Shown piece by piece: positions 8,896 through 15,943 of a DNA stretch of 64,000 bases. Made by a program: the position numbers and the translations under genes. Numbering within the stretch: position 1 is the first letter of the stretch; the number at the start of each line of letters is the position of its first letter. The notes beneath the pieces are model-generated. The model ran no database searches, was not told the origin of the DNA, and was given only the letters and a program-made list of their open reading frames with translations. Origin of the DNA: an uncultured Collinsella sp. (GTDB lineage Bacteria > Actinomycetota > Coriobacteriia > Coriobacteriales > Coriobacteriaceae); NCBI GenBank assembly GCA_934654795.1, contig CAKUGT010000008.1, forward strand, positions 4,329 through 68,328, read 5' to 3'.

Positions 8896-8928
8896 GGATA
8901 TGGCAAAGAGACTGTACCTTTGTTACAT
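8896..8928. repeat. Degenerate copy of the 33-bp palindrome
   Basis: The half-sites ATATGGCAAAGAGAC and GTACCTTTGTTACAT are recognisable but mutated. Its right half overlaps the last codons and TAA stop of the fusion gene, so this palindrome contributes to a coding end. Confidence 0.55.
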
Positions 8929-9870
8929 AGCGAGATCCGTACGGATGGATGGGTCGCTGAGGGCCTCGCGGAGCCAGGGGGCCAGCTGCTCGGGGTGACC
9001 CTGCAGGTAGCCTTTGAGCTCGGACGGGGCCACGCGGCGCACTTCCGAGATCTCCTCTTGGTTGATATGTAGCTCGCCCGGCTCAACATGGGCAAGGTAG
9101 ACCTCGCACCATTCGCACTCGCAGCGGCCGTCGCCGTGGTCCTCGCGGTACACCACGTGTCCGAGGTGCTTGAGCTGATCGGGCTCGCGCGTGATGCCAA
9201 GCTCTTCGTTGATGCGACGTGCCGTGGCGGCCGCGACGTCTTCCCCGGGGAGCGGATGGCCGGCACAGCCATCGGCCAGCACCCCGCCCCACAGGCGTTT
9301 GAGCGGACTGCGACGACAGAGCAGCAGGCGCGCGTCTTCGCCCCGGCCCTCGACCAAAAGCGTCAGAAATGCCTGATGCAGGATGCCCTCGCCGACATGG
9401 GCATCGATGCGGTCGACAGGGCCAAGCGCCTCGCCGGTCGCGGCATCGACCGCCACGACCTCGGCGCCCACACCGCCCTCATCCCAACCGGCGCGCAGAA
9501 TACGGGCTGCGGCTTCCTCGAGCGCGGCGATGAGCTCCTTGGTGGTGTCGAGCACGCGCTGCAAGTCGTCCGCGGTCGCGTTCTCCACATGAAAACCCGT
9601 GCTTACGACTACCGGCACGCCAAAGCGCGTGGCCAGCGCCGCCGCGATATCGTGCGCCGGGATCTCGTCTCGATGACACGGAACGGCCAGGATGCTCACC
9701 GTCGCCGTACGGCCGGGCTCGGGGCGCGGAATGGCCTGCGCCGTGGCGCCCAGGTGCGCGAACTCAGGCGAGCAGGCGTACACCGCCATGCCTCGCGGCG
9801 TCACCGTCAACTGGGCCTCGAGCACAAACTTGCCCTCGCCCACTGCAACCTTTGTCGTGTGCATACCCAT
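8923..9870 (-). CDS. Fusion: LpdD-like prenylated-flavin chaperone + IPP-isomerase/Nudix domain
   Basis: A 315-residue two-domain protein. Residues 3-125 resemble LpdD, the small partner of gallate decarboxylase: LEAQLTVTPRGMAVYACSP, HLGATAQAIPR, CHRDEIPAHDIAAALA and STGFHVENATADDL line up with LpdD blocks. Residues 130-310 are a type-1 isopentenyl-diphosphate isomerase-like Nudix fold: LHQAFLTLLV, LLLCRRSPLKRLWGG, GHPLPGE...RRINEELGI, the metal-type ECEWCEVY (E251, E253), and LHINQEEISEV. The catalytic Cys of known isomerases seems displaced: Cys202 sits one residue before the expected site, which is Ala203. So the domain may isomerise IPP to DMAPP, or hydrolyse DMAPP to the monophosphate used by UbiX. 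The start follows AGGAGATCCC. Confidence 0.82.
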   Translation of the reverse strand: MGMHTTKVAVGEGKFVLEAQLTVTPRGMAVYACSPEFAHLGATAQAIPRPEPGRTATVSILAVPCHRDEIPAHDIAAALATRFGVPVVVSTGFHVENATADDLQRVLDTTKELIAALEEAAARILRAGWDEGGVGAEVVAVDAATGEALGPVDRIDAHVGEGILHQAFLTLLVEGRGEDARLLLCRRSPLKRLWGGVLADGCAGHPLPGEDVAAATARRINEELGITREPDQLKHLGHVVYREDHGDGRCECEWCEVYLAHVEPGELHINQEEISEVRRVAPSELKGYLQGHPEQLAPWLREALSDPSIRTDLAM

Positions 9871-9912
9871 GGGATCTCCTGTCGCCCGCAATGTACCTGA
9901 GACCATCTTCGC

Positions 9913-9938
9913 CTGTATTGCGACTATACAGGCAAGCG
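9913..9938 (-). promoter_or_regulatory. Shared dyad operator/promoter, fusion gene
   Basis: Read on the minus strand: CGCTTGCCTGTAT, then AGT, then CGCAATACAG. It contains the perfect dyad CTGTAT-N7-ATACAG between TTGCCT (-35) and GAAGAT (-10), 19 bp apart. It lies 42 bp upstream of the fusion gene's ATG and matches the element at 8772-8797. Confidence 0.72.
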
Positions 9939-9943
9939 CAGCC

Positions 9944-9977
9944 TGCGACAAAGGGGGGGGCAGGCACCTGACACATT
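9944..9977. repeat. Very degenerate copy of the 33-bp palindrome
   Basis: GCGACAAAGGGGGGG on the left and CCTGACACATT on the right keep the family ends but not the centre. It is located in the divergent gap between the fusion gene and the MFS gene. Confidence 0.35.
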
Positions 9978-10034
9978 CTGTTAGAGTTGCAGGGATTGAA
10001 TCCCGCTTATTCATGCGACATTGGAGTGACAACC

Positions 10035-11270
10035 TTGACCGCCGCAACCACGTCTAAAAGTAAATCAACCGCCGCCGCGCTCTCCCCCGCGCGCACCAAG
10101 CTCTGCCTGGCGCTGCTCGTGCTGTTGGGATTCTCGCTCGGCTGCTCCGAGTTCGTGGTCATCGGCATCGAAAGCGACTTGGCGACGGAACTCGGCATAC
10201 CGCTTGCCACTGCGGGCCAGCTCATCAGCGTGTTCGCGCTGGTCTACGCCATCGCGACGCCGGTGCTTGCGCTCAGCACGGGACGCTTCCGTCGTTACCA
10301 GCTGCTCGTGTGCTACAGCATTATCTTTGTGCTCGGCAATCTGGTCATGGCGTTGGCGCCCAACTTCCAGGTACTGTTTATCTCGCGCATTGTCCTGGGA
10401 TCCGTCTCGGGCGCACTGCTCGCCGTGGGCGTGACGTACATCCCCGAGCTGCTGTCCCCGCAGCAAACTTCGCTTGCCATCTCGGTGGTATATGGTGCGT
10501 TTTCCGTGGCAATGGTCTTTGTCACTTCGATCGGCAAGTTCGTGGCCGACACGCTCGATTGGCACGTGGCCATGTACGGCACGCTGACCTTTGCCGTTTT
10601 GATCTGCGGAGCGCTCGTGGCGTTTATGCCGCGCGCTGGGCAAACCGACGAGCCTGCCACCTTTCGCGAGCAGGCGGGGCTTCTACGCGAACCGAGCATC
10701 ATCACCGGCATGCTCATCTTTTTGTTTGGCGTGGGATCGGTCTATGTGTTCTACGGCTACGTGACGCCTTATCTTGAGCAGGTGCTGGGCATGGGCACTG
10801 TTCAGGCGAGCACCACGCTTATGGCCTACGGCGTGTTCTGCCTAATCTCGAACATCTTGGGCGGATGGATCGACGCGCGTTTTGGCATGAAGGCACTGCT
10901 GGTTACGTTCGCGCTGCAGGCGGCGGCATTGTTTGGGCTGTTTGCCGTGGGCGCTGCCATGCCGCTCGCACTTGTCTTTGTCTTTAGTCTGGCAATGCTC
11001 ATGTACCTGTTCTCGGTCTCGTGCATCACACACTTTATGGACGTGGCACGCAGCCGCCATCCCAAGTCGATGGTGCTCGCGAGCTCGGTTGAACCCATGG
11101 CGTTTAATGTCGGCATTTCGTTTGGCACCGCGGTGGGCGGCGCCGTGATAAGCAGCATTGGCATTGCGTACGTGGGCGCCGTGGGCGCCGCGTTCTCGCT
11201 TGTAGCCTGGGCGCTCACGCTGGTGACTATTAAGTTGGCTCGCTGGGAGCGCAAGCGGGCGAGGGCGTAA
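10035..11270 (+). CDS. MFS transporter, drug/sugar exporter type (DHA1/AraJ-like)
   Basis: About 411 residues with 12 predicted membrane helices. The first reads LCLALLVLLGFSLGCSEFVVIGI, a hallmark of DHA1 exporters such as AraJ and YdhP. The motif A region appears as LSTGRFRRYQLL between helices 2 and 3, and SRIVLGSVSGALLAVGVTYI follows. The start is a TTG preceded by GGAG eight bases upstream; an earlier in-frame TTG at 9987 has a poorer site. It is divergent from the prenyl-flavin locus. Whether it exports a phenolic product or is unrelated is open. Confidence 0.82.
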   Translation: MTAATTSKSKSTAAALSPARTKLCLALLVLLGFSLGCSEFVVIGIESDLATELGIPLATAGQLISVFALVYAIATPVLALSTGRFRRYQLLVCYSIIFVLGNLVMALAPNFQVLFISRIVLGSVSGALLAVGVTYIPELLSPQQTSLAISVVYGAFSVAMVFVTSIGKFVADTLDWHVAMYGTLTFAVLICGALVAFMPRAGQTDEPATFREQAGLLREPSIITGMLIFLFGVGSVYVFYGYVTPYLEQVLGMGTVQASTTLMAYGVFCLISNILGGWIDARFGMKALLVTFALQAAALFGLFAVGAAMPLALVFVFSLAMLMYLFSVSCITHFMDVARSRHPKSMVLASSVEPMAFNVGISFGTAVGGAVISSIGIAYVGAVGAAFSLVAWALTLVTIKLARWERKRARA

Positions 11271-11321
11271 GCGCAGATGCGATACTCGAGCTCGATGATG
11301 GCGATCGAAAGGAAACCGCAT

Positions 11322-11768
11322 ATGCAACGTGTACTGTTTATCTGCTATGGAAATATCTGTCGCTCGACGATGGCTGAGTCGGTGTTTACCGAGCTCGTGC
11401 GCCGCGCTGGGCGCGAGGCGGAGTTTGTCATCGATTCCGCTGCGACCTCGACTGAGGAGATCGGCAATCCGCCGCATCATGGCACGGTCGCCAAGCTGCG
11501 CGAGGTCGGGATTCCCGTCGTTGCGCACCGTGCCCGCCAGGTGCGTCGCGCAGAGTATGGCAACTGGGATCACATTGTCTATATGGATGCTGAGAACGCG
11601 CGTGGCCTGCGTCGCATCTTTGGCGACGACCCCGATGGCAAGATCTCGCGCCTGCTCGATTGGACCGAGCGCCCCGGCGACGTGGCCGACCCCTGGTACA
11701 CCGGTAATTTCGATGCCACCTACCGCGACGTGCTCGCCGGTTGCACCGCTATGCTCGAGCAGCTGTAG
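11322..11768 (+). CDS. Low-molecular-weight protein-tyrosine phosphatase
   Basis: A 148-residue cytosolic phosphatase. The P-loop CYGNICRST lies at residues 8-16, right after the first strand, and the general-acid loop DPWYTGNF near residue 126 is conserved, so the enzyme looks active. Such enzymes remove phosphate from phosphotyrosine or arginine and in Gram-positives often modulate capsule or stress pathways. The ATG follows AAAGGAAACCGC, 51 bp after the MFS gene, so the two may be cotranscribed. Length is typical. Confidence 0.92.
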   Translation: MQRVLFICYGNICRSTMAESVFTELVRRAGREAEFVIDSAATSTEEIGNPPHHGTVAKLREVGIPVVAHRARQVRRAEYGNWDHIVYMDAENARGLRRIFGDDPDGKISRLLDWTERPGDVADPWYTGNFDATYRDVLAGCTAMLEQL

Positions 11769-11807
11769 GCAAGCGAGCTCGCGGGCCACGCCTTCGGCGC
11801 GAAACAA

Positions 11808-11925
11808 GCGTGGATAATCTCCCCCATGAAAAATGAGCGTGGAAAATCTCCCACTTTGAGCGTTCAAGCGCACTCTAAACGGGAGATTATCCACGCTCAT
11901 TATCTTGGCGGGAGAAAATCCACGC
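11808..11925. repeat. Array of a 16-bp motif in both orientations
   Basis: GCGTGGATAATCTCCC (11808) and GCGTGGAAAATCTCCC (11837) are followed by the complements GGGAGATTATCCACGC (11881) and GGGAGAAAATCCACGC (11910). The four copies can pair into nested hairpins. It lies between the converging phosphatase and TIGR04076-like genes and could end both transcripts. Confidence 0.8.
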
Positions 11926-11929
11926 TCGA

Positions 11930-12241
11930 TTACTCGTCGACGATCTCGGCAAGCCAGACGTTCAACGTGTCGACCTCGGGGCAGCAGAACTTTGCCGTTC
12001 CGGGCTCGTTACCAGGCACGGTGCCGCCGTAGCGCAGGATATCGATATAGGGAAAGCCCACGTGGCAGGCCATGGAGCACATCTTGCCGCGGTCGCGGTC
12101 GAAGTCGAACACATCGCCCGGCTTGTGGCCATGGTGGCAGCGGCATGCGCCCAGCTGGTCCACGCAGCTAATGCGAATACGCGGTCGCTTGCCGCGCGGC
12201 GCACCGAGCGGCTTGGCGCCGTCCTCGCCGGCGCTACTCAT
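11930..12241 (-). CDS. TIGR04076-like small Cys-rich protein
   Basis: A 103-residue protein of unknown function. The pattern ISCVDQLGACRCHHGHKPGDVFDF, then CSMACHVGFPYIDILRYGG and KFCCPEVDTLNVWLAEIV, resembles the TIGR04076 family: Cys-rich, with a GG turn and a double Cys near the end. It may bind metal through its Cys and His residues. The ATG overlaps the stop of the upstream kinase gene, so the two are translationally coupled; that context hints at a shared role but does not define it. Confidence 0.65.
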   Translation of the reverse strand: MSSAGEDGAKPLGAPRGKRPRIRISCVDQLGACRCHHGHKPGDVFDFDRDRGKMCSMACHVGFPYIDILRYGGTVPGNEPGTAKFCCPEVDTLNVWLAEIVDE

Positions 12242-13058
12242 GGTCAATCACATCCAAGCAGGCCTCGATGGGCAGGCCGGCAGACTTGTCCTCCTGGTCG
12301 GCATTGCGCTCGATAAGCTCGGCCACCACGCGCATGGCGTCGGCAGTTGCGCGCTGCAGACTCCAGCCGGCCATAACGCGGCCGACGAGCACCGCCGAGA
12401 ACGTGTCGCCCGTGCCCGGGAAGTAGACCGGAATCAGGTCGAAGGGAATCGTGAAGTACTCTCCCGCCACATGGTCGTAACCGACGACGGCGTTCGTGCC
12501 ATTGACCACGGCGCTCGTAATGACCACCGATTTGGCACCCAGCTCGCGCACGGCGTCCACAAGGGCGCGGGCCTCATCGGGCGTGATCTGCTCTGCAATA
12601 GGCGTATCGGTGAGCAGACAGGCCTCGGTGTAGTTGGGCACCGCGTAATCGGCGCACTCGAGCAGATGCCGCATAAGGCCAATCGTGGACTCGGGCACAC
12701 CGGCATAGAGCTTGCCGTTGTCGCCCATGATGGGATCGACGAACACCTTGGTGCCCTTTTGCGCGCGGCGGTGGCAAAAGTCCGAGATGATGCGCGTCTC
12801 TTCCTCGGTCACGATGAAGCCGGTCGAGATAGCGTCGAACTCAAAGCCAAGCTCTTCCCAGATGGCGAGGCTCTGACGCACGTACTCCGTGGTGTCGTGG
12901 ATATAGAACTTGGGATAGTTGAGCGTATCGGACACCAGCGCCGTCGGCAGATTGTGGATGCGGTAGCCCATATGCGACAGCACCGGCAGCATGGCGGAAA
13001 GCGCGACCTTGCCGTAGCCGCACATATCGTTGATCAGCAGCAGCTGAGTGTTCTTCAT
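12234..13058 (-). CDS. Pyridoxamine/pyridoxal kinase
   Basis: A 274-residue kinase of the PdxY/PdxK group, which phosphorylates B6 vitamers with ATP in salvage. Landmarks are NDMCGYGKVAL near the N-terminus, VFVDPIMGDNGKLY for the metal and ATP region, ADYAVPNYTEACLLT, and the catalytic loop FPGTGDTFSAVLVGRV with its Asp. The start follows AAGGGAGACCC; a longer frame upstream has no ribosome site. The stop overlaps the next gene's start. The enzyme family assignment is firm; the preferred vitamer is not. Confidence 0.88.
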   Translation of the reverse strand: MKNTQLLLINDMCGYGKVALSAMLPVLSHMGYRIHNLPTALVSDTLNYPKFYIHDTTEYVRQSLAIWEELGFEFDAISTGFIVTEEETRIISDFCHRRAQKGTKVFVDPIMGDNGKLYAGVPESTIGLMRHLLECADYAVPNYTEACLLTDTPIAEQITPDEARALVDAVRELGAKSVVITSAVVNGTNAVVGYDHVAGEYFTIPFDLIPVYFPGTGDTFSAVLVGRVMAGWSLQRATADAMRVVAELIERNADQEDKSAGLPIEACLDVIDHE

Positions 13059-13240
13059 GAGGGTCTCCCTTGGTTCGGGCGCGGCGCGGCAGCGCCACAG
13101 TGCGACTAAGTGTAGCGCAGGAGGCGTTGTGGGCGGAGGCGAGCGGTACGAAGGGCAAATTGTTGCGGAAAGGTTTCGGAAATGGGAGGTAAATCGCGGC
13201 GGTAGCGGCACAGTAGCTGCCATCTATTTACTACCATTTC

Positions 13241-13392
13241 AAAACTATGCCTATTTACTACGTTTAACCGCCCGCCTCTAACCACAACGAATTTCTCTCC
13301 AACAAAACCGCAGGTAGATAGCTTGCGTTTTTTCAGAAACAGCTGTTGTGGTCAGCGATGCTGGATTCATCGTAGTAATTAGGCATAGTTTT
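13241..13392. repeat. Long hairpin repeat with AAAACCGCAGGTAGA core, copy 1
   Basis: The outer arms AAAACTATGCCTATTTACTA.. and CGTAGTAATTAGGCATAGTT pair with one or two mismatches. An inner pair AACCACAAC / GTTGTGGT nests inside. The core AAAACCGCAGGTAGATAGCT recurs in the hairpin at 22771-22930. It lies in the 562-bp gap between the divergent kinase and MarR genes. Confidence 0.75.
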
Positions 13393-13496
13393 TGGCAAGG
13401 CCGCTTCGAAAGGCATCATCGCAGCCCAAAACGATACCTTTTCCTCCGTCCCCCAGGGATCAGATTGCCGCTTAGGAGCGTTTGCAGCGTCGAGCG

Positions 13497-13524
13497 GTTA
13501 CGGCGTTTGGTAAAACGCCGTAAC
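13497..13524. terminator. Perfect hairpin upstream of the MarR promoter
   Basis: GTTACGGCGTTT and its complement AAACGCCGTAAC are separated by four bases. The stem is strong, with a short AT-rich flank. It lies 18 bp before the -35 box and may insulate the MarR operon; an operator role is also possible. Confidence 0.5.
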
Positions 13525-13541
13525 TTAATAAGTTTGGTACC

Positions 13542-13604
13542 TTGACATTCATTTCTTATGCTCCTAGATTAGTTAGGCACAAAACAATTGCACTACCTAA
13601 CTAA
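13542..13604 (+). promoter_or_regulatory. Promoter and MarR-type operator of the ABC exporter operon
   Basis: The consensus -35 TTGACA (13542-13547) and TAGATT (13565-13570) are 17 bp apart. Overlapping the -10 and start region is the palindrome TTAGTTAGG (13569-13577) ... CCTAACTAA (13596-13604), arms of 9 bp spaced 18 bp. Placement fits autorepression by the MarR protein encoded directly downstream. Confidence 0.8.
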
Positions 13605-13620
13605 AGAAAGGAGCGACACC

Positions 13621-14127
13621 ATGTGCGATGACCACATCGACATCTGCCCCCACACGCCGGGCGGCGACCCCCATGACCCCGCAGATGCGCCCGCGGCACA
13701 GTCCCAATCAGACGCGCTTGCCAAGCACATCCTGAACGGACTGGGCTTCTGCGGCCACTTTCTGCACTTTCACGGCGGCGGCGCCTCGGGAAAGGCGCCC
13801 ATCGTCTGCCTGCTCGCCAAGCAGCCAAACGGCGAGATGTCACAGCAGGAACTGGGCCTGCACTTTGATCTTAAGCCCGGTTCGCTTTCCGAAATTCTCT
13901 CCAAGATCGAATGCGCCGGCCTTATCGAGCGCAGCCGCAATCCCAAAGACCGGCGGCAGCTCACCATTCGCCTGACCGAAGCGGGATGGGAAAAGGCCCA
14001 CGTAGAGCAGGCTGCCCGCCTGCGCTTTAGGGAACAGGCCTTTAGCGCGCTCACCCACGACGAGCGCGAGGACCTCGCCGAAATGCTTGAGAAAATCCGC
14101 GTAACCTGGGAGGAACTGGATGATTAA
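13621..14127 (+). CDS. MarR-family repressor
   Basis: A 168-residue winged-helix regulator. Residues 1-25 are an unusual Cys/His/Asp-rich start (MCDDHIDICPHTPGGDPHD) that could bind metal. The DNA-binding part includes MSQQELGLHFDLKPGSLSEILSKIECAGLIER and the wing RNPKDRRQLTIRLTEAG. The ATG follows AGAAAGGAG. It overlaps the first ABC gene by 8 bp and forms one operon with the two exporter genes; the palindrome in the promoter suggests it represses the operon until a drug-like ligand is present. Confidence 0.9.
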   Translation: MCDDHIDICPHTPGGDPHDPADAPAAQSQSDALAKHILNGLGFCGHFLHFHGGGASGKAPIVCLLAKQPNGEMSQQELGLHFDLKPGSLSEILSKIECAGLIERSRNPKDRRQLTIRLTEAGWEKAHVEQAARLRFREQAFSALTHDEREDLAEMLEKIRVTWEELDD

Positions 14128-15943
14128 AACTCTCATGGGCAGCATCCGCGATTACATGAAGGTCACGATCGCCACGCCGCTGCTGGTGCTTGGCGAGGTA
14201 ATCTGCCAGATGATGATCCCGTTTATCACCGCCGACATGATCGACGCCATCAAGGACGGCACCGCCGTTACCGAGATGCTGCCCACCGCCGGCCTTCTCG
14301 TACTCATCGCGCTGACGTCACTCGCCTTTGGCGCCGCCGCGGGCATCACCTGCAGCCATGCCAGCTGCGGCTTTGCCAAGAACCTGCGTCGCGACCTGTT
14401 CTACAAGATCCAGACGTTCAGCTTCGCCAACATCGACGAGTTCTCGAGCTCCTCGCTCGTCACCCGCCTCACCACCGACATCAACAACGTGCAGCAGGCC
14501 TTTATGATGCTCATCCGCATCGCTGTGCGCTCGCCGCTGGTGCTGGTCTTTGCCTTTACCATGGCATACGCCATGGGCGGCAGCGTCGCCATGGTCTACC
14601 TGGTCATCATTCCGCTGCTGGGCTTTGGCCTGTTCTTCATCATCTATAAGGTGCGCCCGATCTTTGCCCGCGTCTTCCATAAGTACGACGCGCTCAACGA
14701 GTCTGTGGAGGAAAACGTCACCGGCATGCGCGTGGTCAAGAGTTACGTGCGCCAGGACTACGAGAAGGAGAAGTTCGCCACCGCCGCGCGCGACGTCCAG
14801 ATGGACTTCACCCGCGCCGAGAAGCTGCTCGCCTTCAACAACCCCATGATGAACATCTGCGTCAACGGCGCGTTCGTCGTCATCATCTACCTGGGCTCCA
14901 AGCTCATCATCACGAGCCAGGGCACCCTGTTCGACGTGGGCCAGCTCTCCTCCATCTTTACCTACGGCTTCCAGATCCTCATGAGCCTAATGCAGCTGTC
15001 GATGATCTTTGTCATGGTAACCATGGCAGACGAGTCGGCGCACCGCATTACCGAGGTGCTGGCCGCCGAGCCCACGATCGCCAACCCGACCGAGCCCGTG
15101 CTCGAGGTTGCCGACGGCTCCATCGACTTTGACCACGTGAGCTTTAAGTATTCCGAGTACGCGAAGCGCCAGGCGCTCGACGATATCGACCTGCATATTA
15201 AGAGCGGCGAGACCATCGGCATTATCGGTGGCACCGGCTCGGCCAAGTCGACGCTCGTGAACCTGATCGCCCGCCTGTACGATGTCACGGAGGGCACCGT
15301 GCGCGTCGGCGGCGTGGACGTGCGCGACTACGACCTGGACGCGCTGCGCCACCAGGTAGCCATGGTGCTGCAGAAAAACGTGCTGTTTAGCGGCACCATC
15401 GCCGAGAACCTGCGCTGGGGCGACTCAAACGCCACCGATGAGGAAGTCCGCGAGGCCGCACATCTGGCCTGCGCCGACGAGTTTGTCGACGGCTTCCCCA
15501 AGGGCTACGACACTTGGATCGAGCAGGGCGGCTCCAACGTCTCCGGCGGCCAGAAGCAGCGCCTGTGCATCGCGCGTGCCCTGCTGCGTCGCCCCAAGAT
15601 CTTGATCCTGGACGACTCCACGAGCGCCGTCGACACCAAGACCGACGCCAAGATCCGCGAGGGCCTGGCGAGCTATCTGCCCAACACGACCAAGCTCATC
15701 ATCGCCCAGCGTATTAGCTCCGTGCAGGATGCTGACCGCATCATCGTCATGGAGGGTGGCCGCATCAAGGACATCGGCAACCATGACGAGCTGCTCAAGA
15801 CGAGCGAGATCTACCGCGAGACCTTTACCTCGCAAAATAAGATGAGTGCCGAAGGCGAGGAGGCGGCCGAGACCGCCGCAGCCGACACCGAGGCATCCGC
15901 ACCGCAAGCTCAGATCCAGGAAGGAGGCGAGGCACATGAGTAA
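14120..15943 (+). CDS. Heterodimeric ABC exporter, degenerate-site subunit
   Basis: A 607-residue half-transporter with six N-terminal helices (to about residue 310) and an ATPase domain. It resembles the LmrC/EfrA/BmrC side of multidrug heterodimers. The second acidic residue of Walker B is Asp not Glu (LILDDSTS, D499), the H-loop His is Gln (IAQRISS, Q530), and Walker A reads GGTGSAKST with Ala375 replacing the last Gly. The signature NVSGGQKQ is intact. A C-terminal Ala/Glu-rich tail precedes the stop. It overlaps the marR gene and the partner gene by 8 bp each. Confidence 0.92.
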   Translation: MIKTLMGSIRDYMKVTIATPLLVLGEVICQMMIPFITADMIDAIKDGTAVTEMLPTAGLLVLIALTSLAFGAAAGITCSHASCGFAKNLRRDLFYKIQTFSFANIDEFSSSSLVTRLTTDINNVQQAFMMLIRIAVRSPLVLVFAFTMAYAMGGSVAMVYLVIIPLLGFGLFFIIYKVRPIFARVFHKYDALNESVEENVTGMRVVKSYVRQDYEKEKFATAARDVQMDFTRAEKLLAFNNPMMNICVNGAFVVIIYLGSKLIITSQGTLFDVGQLSSIFTYGFQILMSLMQLSMIFVMVTMADESAHRITEVLAAEPTIANPTEPVLEVADGSIDFDHVSFKYSEYAKRQALDDIDLHIKSGETIGIIGGTGSAKSTLVNLIARLYDVTEGTVRVGGVDVRDYDLDALRHQVAMVLQKNVLFSGTIAENLRWGDSNATDEEVREAAHLACADEFVDGFPKGYDTWIEQGGSNVSGGQKQRLCIARALLRRPKILILDDSTSAVDTKTDAKIREGLASYLPNTTKLIIAQRISSVQDADRIIVMEGGRIKDIGNHDELLKTSEIYRETFTSQNKMSAEGEEAAETAAADTEASAPQAQIQEGGEAHE

